NCBI GenBank assembly: GCA_021827945.1 | Contig: JAKATW010000153.1 | Span: 1 to 39,813 of the forward strand | Reading direction: 5' to 3' | Length of the DNA stretch: 39,813 bases | Source: Thermoplasmata archaeon | Lineage (GTDB): Archaea > Thermoplasmatota > Thermoplasmata > Thermoplasmatales > GCA-001856825 | Shown: piece by piece, positions 1 to 8,900 of the stretch | Layout: every line of letters starts with the position of its first letter | Numbering within the stretch: the first letter of the stretch is position 1 | Notes under the pieces: generated by a model | Told to the model about the DNA's origin: nothing | The model's database searches: none | The model's input: only the letters and a program-made list of their open reading frames with translations | Translations under genes and position numbers: made by a program

Positions 1-80
1 GTAACTCATGTGAACAAGTACATAATAGACTACATTATATAATTAATTTAAATATTTTACGCTGAAAACCTCTAGAAGCG

Positions 81-104
81 GCACTTTTATCATGATGAAA
101 GTGC
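81..104. other. 24-nt near-perfect palindrome
   Basis: Arms GCACTTT and AAAGTGC flank an inner self-complementary ATCATGAT, with a single mismatched pair, so the whole 24 nt is almost a perfect palindrome. It lies 60 nt past the stop codon of the minus-strand gene ending at 164. It could be a transcription-terminating hairpin for that gene or a dimeric-protein operator for something left of the window. The sequence alone does not decide between them. Confidence 0.4.
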
Positions 105-163
105 TTAAATGATCTCATTTCAACCGTATTTACTGGAGTTTTAGCCTATCCAGATTATTTAGT

Positions 164-1096
164 TCAGATCATTTCCCATATCGTCTCGTTGTATGCAGTT
201 GAGAGGGTTACATCTATTGGTACATTCGCCTTGCCATAGATAGTAAAAGTTTCTGAGATATGTCGCATCGCGTCGTATCTCTCGACCAATACAACTATTC
301 TGAGAGTGCTATCAACTTTCCTAAAGAAAACGTTAAACCTCTTCAGACCTTTTGAATTGAAAAGGTTGACAAGAATATTAAACGGCTCAATTTCAAGATC
401 CTTCATCAAAGTCTCATATATGTCTGAGTGCGGTGATATTGGTTTTAACTTTGTTTTGGAAGATTTTGGCGCATAAAAGATGAGCTTGTGGTCCACCGGG
501 TTTGAAAAAACTGCTGCCAGCTCCGCTATCGCTCCCTCTTCAAAGAGCATTTTTGCATCTTTCCCTTTAACTCTTGAGAACGGTAGAGAATACTCCAATA
601 CGCGTAGAGGGAATTTCTTATTCTTGAAATCCAGTTGAGATATAAACCCATTTGATGGCTGTATATTCATTTCCTTGACTAGATGCTCAAGAATATCATA
701 TTTAGCAAGTATTCTAGAAAGATGAGAAAGGGCAGTGTGATGCAAACGAAATCGTACAGTAAGGTGACCAGCTTCGACTGTAAAGTCAAAAGTAGAAGTT
801 GACTCTAACATATCAAGAGCCGCAAGAAGCTCATAGATAGACTCTTCTATAGGTATCCTCGTAATAAGAAACCCTTCGACATCTGTCGTCGAAATCAGGT
901 ATCTAACTGGTGCGCTTGGAGTTTCAAGGTTTTCCTTAGGAACATAGACAGAAAGGACTTTTTCGTCGTCCTTGATCTCCATGAATGCTTGGAACGTATG
1001 ACCTAGAGCTTTAGATAAACTAAAGACACGGTCGTCCTTGTTAAATACAATTTTGCAATCCATGTCCAGCCTCTTGTCTATCTCCTTCAGAAGCAT
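164..1096 (-). CDS. Hypothetical protein, paralogue of the divergent neighbour
   Basis: A 310-residue soluble protein with no signal peptide or membrane segment. I do not recognise a named family. Its N-terminus (KEIDKRLDM) matches that of the divergent gene at 1192 (QEVDKRLDM). A central stretch at about residues 110-170 (FRLHHTALSHLSRIL, NGFISQLD, then an LRVLEYSLPF strand) aligns with FRFHSSQLKEAANLL, KGIISNLD and LSVVTFSF there. The two therefore arose by duplication. The alternating strand and helix look is reminiscent of the sensor halves of Bat-type archaeal regulators, but no C-terminal HTH is present, so this link is only a guess. The ATG lies about 26 nt from an AT-rich box (1117-1126), which fits a leaderless message. 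Confidence 0.75.
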   Translation of the reverse strand: MLLKEIDKRLDMDCKIVFNKDDRVFSLSKALGHTFQAFMEIKDDEKVLSVYVPKENLETPSAPVRYLISTTDVEGFLITRIPIEESIYELLAALDMLESTSTFDFTVEAGHLTVRFRLHHTALSHLSRILAKYDILEHLVKEMNIQPSNGFISQLDFKNKKFPLRVLEYSLPFSRVKGKDAKMLFEEGAIAELAAVFSNPVDHKLIFYAPKSSKTKLKPISPHSDIYETLMKDLEIEPFNILVNLFNSKGLKRFNVFFRKVDSTLRIVVLVERYDAMRHISETFTIYGKANVPIDVTLSTAYNETIWEMI

Positions 1097-1191
1097 TGCG
1101 AGTCGATCCCTCTCTCAAATTAATACTTATCTGATTCTAATCAGTTCGGAGAAAGGAACAATTAATTAAGCGGAAGGTTATCCTTTTCAAT
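1097..1191. promoter_or_regulatory. Divergent promoter region with two separate TATA boxes
   Basis: For the plus gene, ATTAATTAA at 1161-1169 sits 23-31 nt before its ATG (1192). For the minus gene, GTATTAATTT (minus reading, 1117-1126) sits 21-30 nt before its ATG (1096). Both distances match archaeal box A on leaderless transcripts. The two boxes are about 40 nt apart, so the promoters are independent but close enough to be co-regulated. Confidence 0.5.
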
Positions 1192-2046
1192 ATGATTCAA
1201 GAAGTTGATAAGAGGCTGGATATGAGCTTGCATTTCACGACCCCTGTCAATAGCTATGTTCTATCCACCCTGGTCAAAGAAAATTCAGTTCCGATCAACA
1301 TATACAGTCAAGATAATCAGCTGTATGTGACTTATTTTCTCAGCAATGTATCTCATAATGATAGAAAACTCTTAGAGACTCTTAATCCGGTCCTCATGGG
1401 GGAAGTAACAGTAATTACCGAAAAGATAGACAGTCCGGTGATGAGGAAATTTAGTGAAAATGTCGATCTCGTTTCGACACTGACGGATGGGGAACTGTTC
1501 ACAAAGGGAAGAAGCATTTACGCCTGCTTCAGATTCCATTCGTCTCAACTGAAGGAGGCTGCCAATTTACTTAGGATGGTAATTTCCCTCGATGAGAATA
1601 TTGATGAGATCGGATTCCACAGTTCAAAGGGCATCATCAGTAATCTAGATGCAATAGATGACCGGATATCCCTTTCTGTGGTCACATTTTCTTTCAAGAA
1701 AAGCGAAGAGAAGCACTTTGTTTTGGAATGGAGGAACCTACACAGAAATCCGATGGATTCTATAAGATATGGGTTAGATGGGGACAATAGTGTGAGTAAT
1801 TACGATATGACGAAAGAACCAACTGTAAATTTCCTCAGGGCCATTGACAAGGACCATATACCAATCGGGTCTTACCTGGAGTTCCACGGTTCTGAAAGGG
1901 TCGAAGTAACCATATATGTACCCAGTATCCTGACGAAACCTCTTTTGGTTAGGCTCTACGAGACTTCCGAGGCCATGAAAGATTTTAGAATCGAAAACAT
2001 AGAAAAGTATGCATATAAAAAAGGAAAATTGAGCGAGCTCAAATAG
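1192..2046 (+). CDS. Hypothetical protein, paralogue of the divergent neighbour
   Basis: A 284-residue predicted cytoplasmic protein of unrecognised family, paralogous to the divergent gene ending at 164 (shared DKRLDM start, FRxH segment and xGxIS(Q/N)LD segment). It is 26 residues shorter, and the C-terminal third has diverged strongly. No catalytic signature, metal site or DNA-binding motif is visible. The start is set by a TATA-like box at 1161-1169 ending 23 nt before the ATG, without an obvious Shine-Dalgarno sequence, so the message is probably leaderless. The next gene downstream has its own promoter, so this appears to be a single-gene transcript. Confidence 0.75.
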   Translation: MIQEVDKRLDMSLHFTTPVNSYVLSTLVKENSVPINIYSQDNQLYVTYFLSNVSHNDRKLLETLNPVLMGEVTVITEKIDSPVMRKFSENVDLVSTLTDGELFTKGRSIYACFRFHSSQLKEAANLLRMVISLDENIDEIGFHSSKGIISNLDAIDDRISLSVVTFSFKKSEEKHFVLEWRNLHRNPMDSIRYGLDGDNSVSNYDMTKEPTVNFLRAIDKDHIPIGSYLEFHGSERVEVTIYVPSILTKPLLVRLYETSEAMKDFRIENIEKYAYKKGKLSELK

Positions 2047-2189
2047 ACTGACCATTATATAAACTACTTTAGTATTATTAACTAATTTTTACTACTTTTA
2101 AAGCTCGAAAATCCTGCAATCATTAATGTTTCTTTTAGTTCGTCAACAGGCGAAATATGTACCCACGAACGTTTCATACGAGAGAAAGG

Positions 2190-2195
2190 TATAAA
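2190..2195 (+). promoter_or_regulatory. Box A (TATAAA) deciding the start of the KaiC-like gene
   Basis: TATAAA ends 27 nt before the ATG at 2222, the spacing of a leaderless archaeal gene. It overlaps the earlier in-frame ATG at 2195, which argues against that upstream start. A weak AGGT-type ribosome site before 2195 keeps the alternative open. Confidence 0.5.
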
Positions 2196-2221
2196 TGCGT
2201 ATAAACGCTCCGCTCAATGTA

Positions 2222-3295
2222 ATGTCAGTGGATTCTATTAATGTAGCTAGAGTTGCTGAAGAATTCGAGCTAGACAGTGAATTCACGTGGGGTAGCAATG
2301 TCAAAATTACGGGCAAATCGGGTGCAATACATAAGTTCGATCTGGTTGTGACGTCAAAAAAGGATGAGAACGTAAAAGTTGCCGTCCTCCATGGAATTTC
2401 TGAAGATCTTGTCAGCGACATAATGAAATTTAATGCAATAGCAGGTGATTGTGGGATTTCCCTAAAGGCATTGGTCATAAACAAGGATTTAGACGATACT
2501 GAGTTGAATCTTACACACATGTATAATATAATAACGATCGACCAGAGACAGGAGTCAAAACCAAAGACAGCAGTTTTCGGGGTAAAAGAATTGGATGAGT
2601 CGTTAGGAGGAGCCATGAAGCGCGGAAACGTGTACATGGTCTCTGGGAAAACGGGAGTGGGAAAGACAACGACATGCACTCAATTCCTAGTCCAGGGAGC
2701 AAGGATGGGAGAGAAAGGGGCAATCATACTTACAGATACAAGAGGATCAGAATACATCGCAAATGCAAAGACATTTTCGTTTGGATTCGAGGAGTACTAT
2801 AAAGAAGGGACGATAGAAGTTATAGAACTCTCCGACAGGATAAGAGAATTGAAGGAAGGAGTGCTAGATAGTCTAAAGAACAGGGAAAAGTACATCAGTA
2901 AACTCACTGGGGAGATAAGTAGAATTATCATTGAAAGCAACATAACCAGGCTTGCGATTGACCCAATAACGCCTATGATAGTTGAGAATGATGATTTCGT
3001 TAACCAGTTTATCATGAATCTTGCGATACCGAAGACTTTCATGATTGTTACAAGCCCAGTGATGAAGAGCGATCTGAGCATGTACGGAATAGAGGAATAC
3101 TTCGTCTCTGGAGTTATCAAGTTAGAAGTGGATGATCCGACCACGGGATTGAGGAAAGCATCGATAGTAAAGATGAGAGGGGGATCTTACAATCCCTACC
3201 CATTTTACTATAAAATAACCACTAAAGGGATTGTCTCTCCCCAATCAGAGAAAGAACCCAAAGGCAGTTCAATTTTCAAGAGAGTTAACGCCTAG
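2222..3295 (+). CDS. KaiC/RadA-like RecA-superfamily ATPase with extra N-terminal domain
   Basis: About 357 residues from the ATG at 2222 (366 from the ATG at 2195). The C-terminal two thirds is a KaiC-type RecA fold: ELDESLGGAMKRG leads into Walker A SGKTGVGKTTT, a Walker B-like LAIDPIT, and a C-terminal strand region ending KMRGGSYNPYPFYYKIT, typical of archaeal KaiC-like proteins. The paired glutamates that normally follow strand 2 in KaiC are replaced by DTRGSE. The first ~110 residues hold GKSGAIHKFDLVV followed by a VKVAVL strand, which resembles the archaeal restriction-endonuclease-like fold, but the E-x-K catalytic pair is absent; it is probably a degenerate, non-catalytic module. 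The family is known for ATP-driven signalling or DNA transactions; the target here is unknown. Confidence 0.85.
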   Translation: MSVDSINVARVAEEFELDSEFTWGSNVKITGKSGAIHKFDLVVTSKKDENVKVAVLHGISEDLVSDIMKFNAIAGDCGISLKALVINKDLDDTELNLTHMYNIITIDQRQESKPKTAVFGVKELDESLGGAMKRGNVYMVSGKTGVGKTTTCTQFLVQGARMGEKGAIILTDTRGSEYIANAKTFSFGFEEYYKEGTIEVIELSDRIRELKEGVLDSLKNREKYISKLTGEISRIIIESNITRLAIDPITPMIVENDDFVNQFIMNLAIPKTFMIVTSPVMKSDLSMYGIEEYFVSGVIKLEVDDPTTGLRKASIVKMRGGSYNPYPFYYKITTKGIVSPQSEKEPKGSSIFKRVNA

Positions 3296-3347
3296 GATCA
3301 AGTTACCCTAATAATCCAAAATTGAATCCAACACATTTCAAGATTCT

Positions 3348-5636
3348 CTACTCTTTCTTTTTGGTGAAGAAGAAACTATCTTTCGTATTGTGTGCTGAGT
3401 CCCGCCTGAACATGCTTCTGTTGTCCCTCCTTATCATTATGTAAAGGGCTGTTACTAATCCAGCAATAACCAGAGCAAGAACCATTGCTATCAATATATA
3501 ATTTGGAGCTCGAAGAAATGCGGAGGCAGTAGCTGAGTTTCCCTGAATTGAGATTATACCACTGAGATGGGTCCCGCTGTACCCAAGGGGCGGTGTTATG
3601 GTATAATTATAGGTACCATTAGGAACTGAAAACACGACACTACTTCCAGTGGAATTCAGTACTAGTTTAATTTCAACTCCATCGAAAGTCTTCCCTTGTA
3701 TAGTAACTGACCAATGCGTTCCTGAGGAAATACCTGTCTGAATTATCTCCATTTGATATGTCACTTCTTTCCATGCTACAACGTTGTTGACATTAGTTCC
3801 ATTTACGGTCAAATTCCCGGAGTATAAAGTGGTGACAAATCCCGATAGTCCTTGTATAATGTATGCGTAGCTACCGTTGGACTCACTGAAGACAACAGTG
3901 TTGTTAAGTGATTGCCTCGTGGTATTGTTGAGTGTGACCGACCAGGGGGTTCCGTTGGTAAGGCCAGTTTCAGTGAACGACACGCTGTAGGTGACTAAAT
4001 AGAAAGTAACCGGAATGTTCAGCGTTGAAGCGTTTAAGGGCCAACCCTTAACTGTGAACTTACCATTGAAAGGGGATGCCCTGTATAAGTCATCGCTTGT
4101 TGATATTTGATACCTGTATGTGCCATTTCTTTCTAAGAATGAGATTGAATTTTGGTAAGAACTAAGGCTGTTGACAGGTGTGAGGTTCAAATAAGTCACA
4201 TTCAGGTACCACATTACTGAAGATGGCAATCTGCTTTCAGTAAATGTGATCTTATGCAACGCATAGAATATAACCGGTGAGGTTGGAGGCGCTGGAGTCA
4301 CAGAACTTCCACTTACAGTGAAATTTCCGATACTTGTACTTTCATTTGGCTCAAAACTCTTATTTCCTACACTAATTATGTAGAAGTAAGACCCGTTAGG
4401 TTCCAAAAAGGAAAGGTTTGAAGAAGATGAGTTGAACGTCGATGGATCTGTTATATTCACATACCACTCGACACCTCCAGGCAGCCCCTGCTCATAAAAA
4501 GTCACCGTATACAGTCGCAGGAAAGCAACACCGACAGAAACCGGGTTACCTGTGACCGTAAAATTACCAGTTGGGTGCAGCAGACCAAAATTCTTGTTCA
4601 CTCCACTGACAGAATAAATGTAAGTTCCATTTGGAGCATTGAATGAAATTAAACTCGAAGTAGTAGAAAGATTTCTGCCGATTGGCCCGGATAAATTAAC
4701 GAACCACTTGGAATTGATCGGTAGACCCGATTCTGAGAAGCTTACAACGGAAGTAAACAGAGTAAACGTAATCAGTTCTGAGGAGCTTTGACCATTTATT
4801 CTTAGTGTGAATGATGATGGAGAAGGATAGTATTCCTTATCGACAGTTGAAACAGAGAAGGTATAAGTTCCATTAGTTAGAGAGAACGAAATCGTGGAAT
4901 TACTGGAGGAGGCGGAAGATCCGCCCGATTCATTGACAAACCACACATCGTTTTGAGGTAAGCCGCTTTCCGTAAAGATCATCTTGTATAAAATCTTAGA
5001 GAAGACCACACTCTCAGTTAACGCGCCACCATTTACTGTGAACTGTCCAGTTGACGGAGATGGAGAATAGATCTTGTTTTCAGCTGCAATAATATACCCA
5101 TAGGTACCGTTTGGTTCTGAAAAACTTATTGCAGAAGTGGTACTGTTAAAGGACTGACCATTTGAAAGATTGACGAACCATTTTGCACCAGAAGGCAGGC
5201 TCGATTCCGTGAATATGACAGAATAAGTAACCAATGTAAATGATATGTAAAAATGTTGAGAAGATCCTGAAACACTAAATGAGCTGGATACTGGAGAGGG
5301 TTTGTAATTTTTATTTACAGTTGAAATTGAATAAGAATAAGTACCATTATACTCAGTGAAATTTAGAGTGCCAGTAACAGATGCCATTTGCGGACCATTT
5401 GTGAGATTGACGAACCATTTAGTACCACTTGGAAGCCCTGTCTCAGAAAATGAAATATTATATATGCCACTTGAAGTAAATGGGGTCTGAACAGCATCAG
5501 TGCTTCCTTCTAAGGGAATACCGCTCTTGCTGTATTCATTGACACCTAAGTAAAGGATTCCCGCAAAGCTAGAAGAGAGCAATATAACTGCAATAAGCAC
5601 CGCCTTGAATCGCTCTTCAGATGCCGCAGGAGACAT
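3348..5636 (-). CDS. Membrane-anchored surface protein with eight FTESGLP modules
   Basis: 762 residues. A hydrophobic N-terminal segment (about 12-32) acts as signal or anchor. It is followed by eight tandem modules of about 75-90 residues, each with the plan FTESGLPxGxxWFVNLxNG, then an FSEPNGTYxYxI strand pair, then GxFTVxG. A C-terminal membrane helix (about 710-734) precedes a basic cytoplasmic tail (RRDNRSMFRRD). NxS/T sequons are very dense and I saw no cysteine, as expected for an N-glycosylated, acid-exposed extracellular protein. The same module closes the giant protein upstream (5917-18930), so the two probably belong to one surface layer. It ends 52 bp from the convergent KaiC-like gene. 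The function is likely structural or adhesive (inference). Confidence 0.9.
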   Translation of the reverse strand: MSPAASEERFKAVLIAVILLSSSFAGILYLGVNEYSKSGIPLEGSTDAVQTPFTSSGIYNISFSETGLPSGTKWFVNLTNGPQMASVTGTLNFTEYNGTYSYSISTVNKNYKPSPVSSSFSVSGSSQHFYISFTLVTYSVIFTESSLPSGAKWFVNLSNGQSFNSTTSAISFSEPNGTYGYIIAAENKIYSPSPSTGQFTVNGGALTESVVFSKILYKMIFTESGLPQNDVWFVNESGGSSASSSNSTISFSLTNGTYTFSVSTVDKEYYPSPSSFTLRINGQSSSELITFTLFTSVVSFSESGLPINSKWFVNLSGPIGRNLSTTSSLISFNAPNGTYIYSVSGVNKNFGLLHPTGNFTVTGNPVSVGVAFLRLYTVTFYEQGLPGGVEWYVNITDPSTFNSSSSNLSFLEPNGSYFYIISVGNKSFEPNESTSIGNFTVSGSSVTPAPPTSPVIFYALHKITFTESRLPSSVMWYLNVTYLNLTPVNSLSSYQNSISFLERNGTYRYQISTSDDLYRASPFNGKFTVKGWPLNASTLNIPVTFYLVTYSVSFTETGLTNGTPWSVTLNNTTRQSLNNTVVFSESNGSYAYIIQGLSGFVTTLYSGNLTVNGTNVNNVVAWKEVTYQMEIIQTGISSGTHWSVTIQGKTFDGVEIKLVLNSTGSSVVFSVPNGTYNYTITPPLGYSGTHLSGIISIQGNSATASAFLRAPNYILIAMVLALVIAGLVTALYIMIRRDNRSMFRRDSAHNTKDSFFFTKKKE

Positions 5637-5916
5637 ACGACCTTATTAATTTCAATTATTTATTAATATTTAAGAATTTTGGATTGACGCAAACTGGCCT
5701 CAACAAAATCAGTCAACCCAGTTGGTGATCACAGGACATAACAGATTGTTTAAAAACAAGGTGTCATTGAAACCTATTTGATGTGGAATATATCCTACAT
5801 ATACCCTCGAATCCACGTAAGATCACTTCTTCAAATTAATGCGGATGTTCATGATTTAATATAATAGTGCTTCCTTTGGAGGGCCTAGCTAAATTATCTC
5901 ATCTATTACAGTAATT
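5637..5916. other. Intergenic region with promoter of the 762-residue surface gene
   Basis: About 280 bp separate the giant gene's stop from the next surface gene on the same strand. An AT-rich TATA-like stretch at 5656-5667 lies 20-31 nt before the ATG at 5636, so the downstream gene can be transcribed alone. The rest (about 5690-5916) shows no ORF, RNA gene or strong inverted repeat that I can support. Confidence 0.4.
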
Positions 5917-8900
5917 CTACCTTTCCATGTTCCTTATCCTGAATAAATCCCTGTCCCTCTTTCGTTTCACGAGAAGTGCGGCGACTACTAAGGAAACGAC
6001 CGCTAACGATGCCACGAGAATCGAGACAATCAGAAGCTCATTTACAGAAATTGATGATTGCTCAATAACGGTGGCTGATTTTCCATTTACACTGACTGTA
6101 CCGCTTCCTATGGATGCGTGATAACCGGATGGCAGATCAACAGAATAGGAGTAGGAACCATTTGGTTCATAGAATGTAATGACGTTAGAAGTAGAAGTAA
6201 GTGTCTGGGTACTTGGTTGACCTGCGATGGATGGACCTTCGATTGTGGCAGACCAAGAAGAACCAGATGGTAGCCCAGAAATAGTTATCGTTACAGGATA
6301 GGTAATTTGTGTCCAAGAATTAGTGACAGTCACATTGCTACCAGCTACTATCACATTGCCTGAATAATCTTTAGTTCTGTACCCCGAAACTGAAGAGATG
6401 TTATAGGAATAAGAACCATTCATCATTGAAAATATGAACGGGCCTTTACCGGATCTAGTGGTCCCATTAAGGGTAACGTTCCACAGAGTACCAGACGGCA
6501 GTCCCGTTTCCTGGAAAGTAATATCATAAAGCACCGGCGTAAAAGAAACTTTCGAGGAAAACGAAGCACCGTCCACCACAAAAGTCCCTTTTGGAGATGA
6601 ATATGACTTGTCAGCAGTGGCAATCGAATAGCTGTATGTTCCGTTCACTTCGTAAATCGTGATTGTCGAATTATTTGAAGAGTAAGACTTTCCACCCGTT
6701 ATGTTAATGTACCATTTAGTGCCATGAGGAAGACCAGTCTCCGTGAAAGATACTTGATATCCAATAGCCACAAAAATAACGCTAATAGAAGTCGAAGATC
6801 CATTTACTAAGAAAGAACCGCCGAAAGCTACATATTTATGATTAGAAGCTTCCACGGAGTAAGTATAAGTCCCGTTCGGTTCAAAGAAAGATATTGTAGA
6901 TCCACTTGAGGAATACGACTGACCATCGGTAAGGTTTACGTACCATTCCGTTCCAGCCCCAATTCCATATTCTGAAAACACTACAGAATACACCTCAGGA
7001 GAGAATACAACTTTGACTGTGATACTGTACCCATTCACTACAAAGGAATCAGATGTTGAGACGAGCTTATAGCGGCTGTCGGAAGAATTGACCGAATAAC
7101 CGTAAGTCCCATTCCCTATTAGGAAAGAGATTGTGGGTAGAGTGGAGGAGAAAGACTGACCATCCGTGAGGTCGATATACCATTTAGTGCCGAGCGGAAG
7201 GCCAGATTCCGTGAAAAGGACCTGGTATATTATGGGGTATAGAACTGCTACCTCTACCACATTTGAATATACGACAACGGGGTCGGTGACTACGTCGGTG
7301 ATAGAGGCTCTGAAATAGTAGATGCCCGGTTGAGTCGTGGAATTTGTAACAAGGTGATAACTTGAGTTGGTTTCACCCACGATCAGTTGCCATGTAGATG
7401 AGCCAGGCAGTTCTTCGTACCACTGAAATGCATAAAGACCTGATCCTCCCTGGACAGTCAGAACGACCGTGGTTGAATTTCCTCGGTCTATGGAGATAGA
7501 GGTGATTGAACCGACACTCCCGATCGACGAACTGGTAATCAGAGCAGTATTAACGAGAAGGATCGCGCTTGTACTGTTCGTCTCTCCTTCAAAATCTGTG
7601 ACCTTGAAAACTACCTTGTACTTTCCCGGCTTATAAAAATATGTGCTGTTTCCAGAGGACGTATAGTTTCCATAAGCAGTGAGACCTGAAGGATACTGGG
7701 TAACCGTCCACGAATACGAGAAGGGTGAAGTCCCCCCAAAGACTGTCCCATTAAACGTGTAGTTAGCATCGATCTCCGGTGTCCCGGACCCTGGGAGTAT
7801 CGCACTAGGAGGAGGATTTACTACAATTAATATATGGGCTGAAGATGAAGTTACCGTCCCTTCGCTGACGTTAAGCCATACTGTATAATTTCCAACAGCG
7901 CTGCTTGGAAAAGTGTATGCCGACGAGCTTCCAGCGCTGAACTCCGATCCACCTAGCTGCCACGAGTACGTATATGAAATGCCCCCCGGTGTCACAGTAC
8001 CCGTAAGATAGACCGGATGGTTAACGTCTGTTGAAGTCACACCATTCGTTACCGTCGTGCTGCTTGAAATGCTTACGGAGATGCTCAGGGCAGCAACATT
8101 GACTGTCACCGGTAGCATAGTCGCAGACTGAAGATCAGCGTCTGTCACCGTTGCGCCGACTGAATACGACCCTGGCGTAGAAAATGTGATCTGGTTGTTT
8201 GTTGATGTCCATCCGGAGCTAGGATTGACATTCCACTGGTAGACAAAGGGTCCCGTTCCAAATCCCGACTGGACATTCAAGGTCAGCGGAACACCTGTTT
8301 CGGTTGAAGTGGAAGAAAGTGAAAGTGCGGAAGGTGTGGGATCGTTGTTCACCGTTATGAGTACAGGCTGTGACGTGGCGGTTCCAGATAACGAATCCTT
8401 TACAGTAAGTGTGACATCGTAACTGCCGGCATTACTGAATGTGACATCGTTCCCTGAAACAGTATAGTCACCACTCGCAGAACCGCCATTCTGTAGCGTG
8501 ACCGAGTAGCTATAGGTGTAGGGTGTCGTCCCTCCAGATGTGGAGTTGGTGAAGAGTACCGGCTTACCGACATCGACCTCGGAAGTGGACGGAGAGATTA
8601 CAGTGGTAAGACCAGATACGACGGTTACGATCGCGTGAGCTGTAGTGCTAGTCTGGTTTACATCCGTGACAGTGTCGTTCACGCTATAAGTTCCAGGCGT
8701 ATTGAACGTGACCTGGTTTCCTGAACTGGAAATAGAATAATCTCCAGAAGCCGATCCCCAGGAGGGATATTTCTTTATTGTCCATTGAGAGCTGTATGGA
8801 GGAGTTCCGTATCCGGACTTTACAGAAAACCCGACCAAACCTCCGACTCCAACTGAGGTTGGTATTATTGAAACCGCGTTCGACGATGTCAGGGGTTTTC

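Noticed and set aside
2143-2679. 178-codon minus-strand frame opposite the KaiC-like gene
   Set aside because: Antisense shadow of a recognised ATPase with no own promoter or motif.
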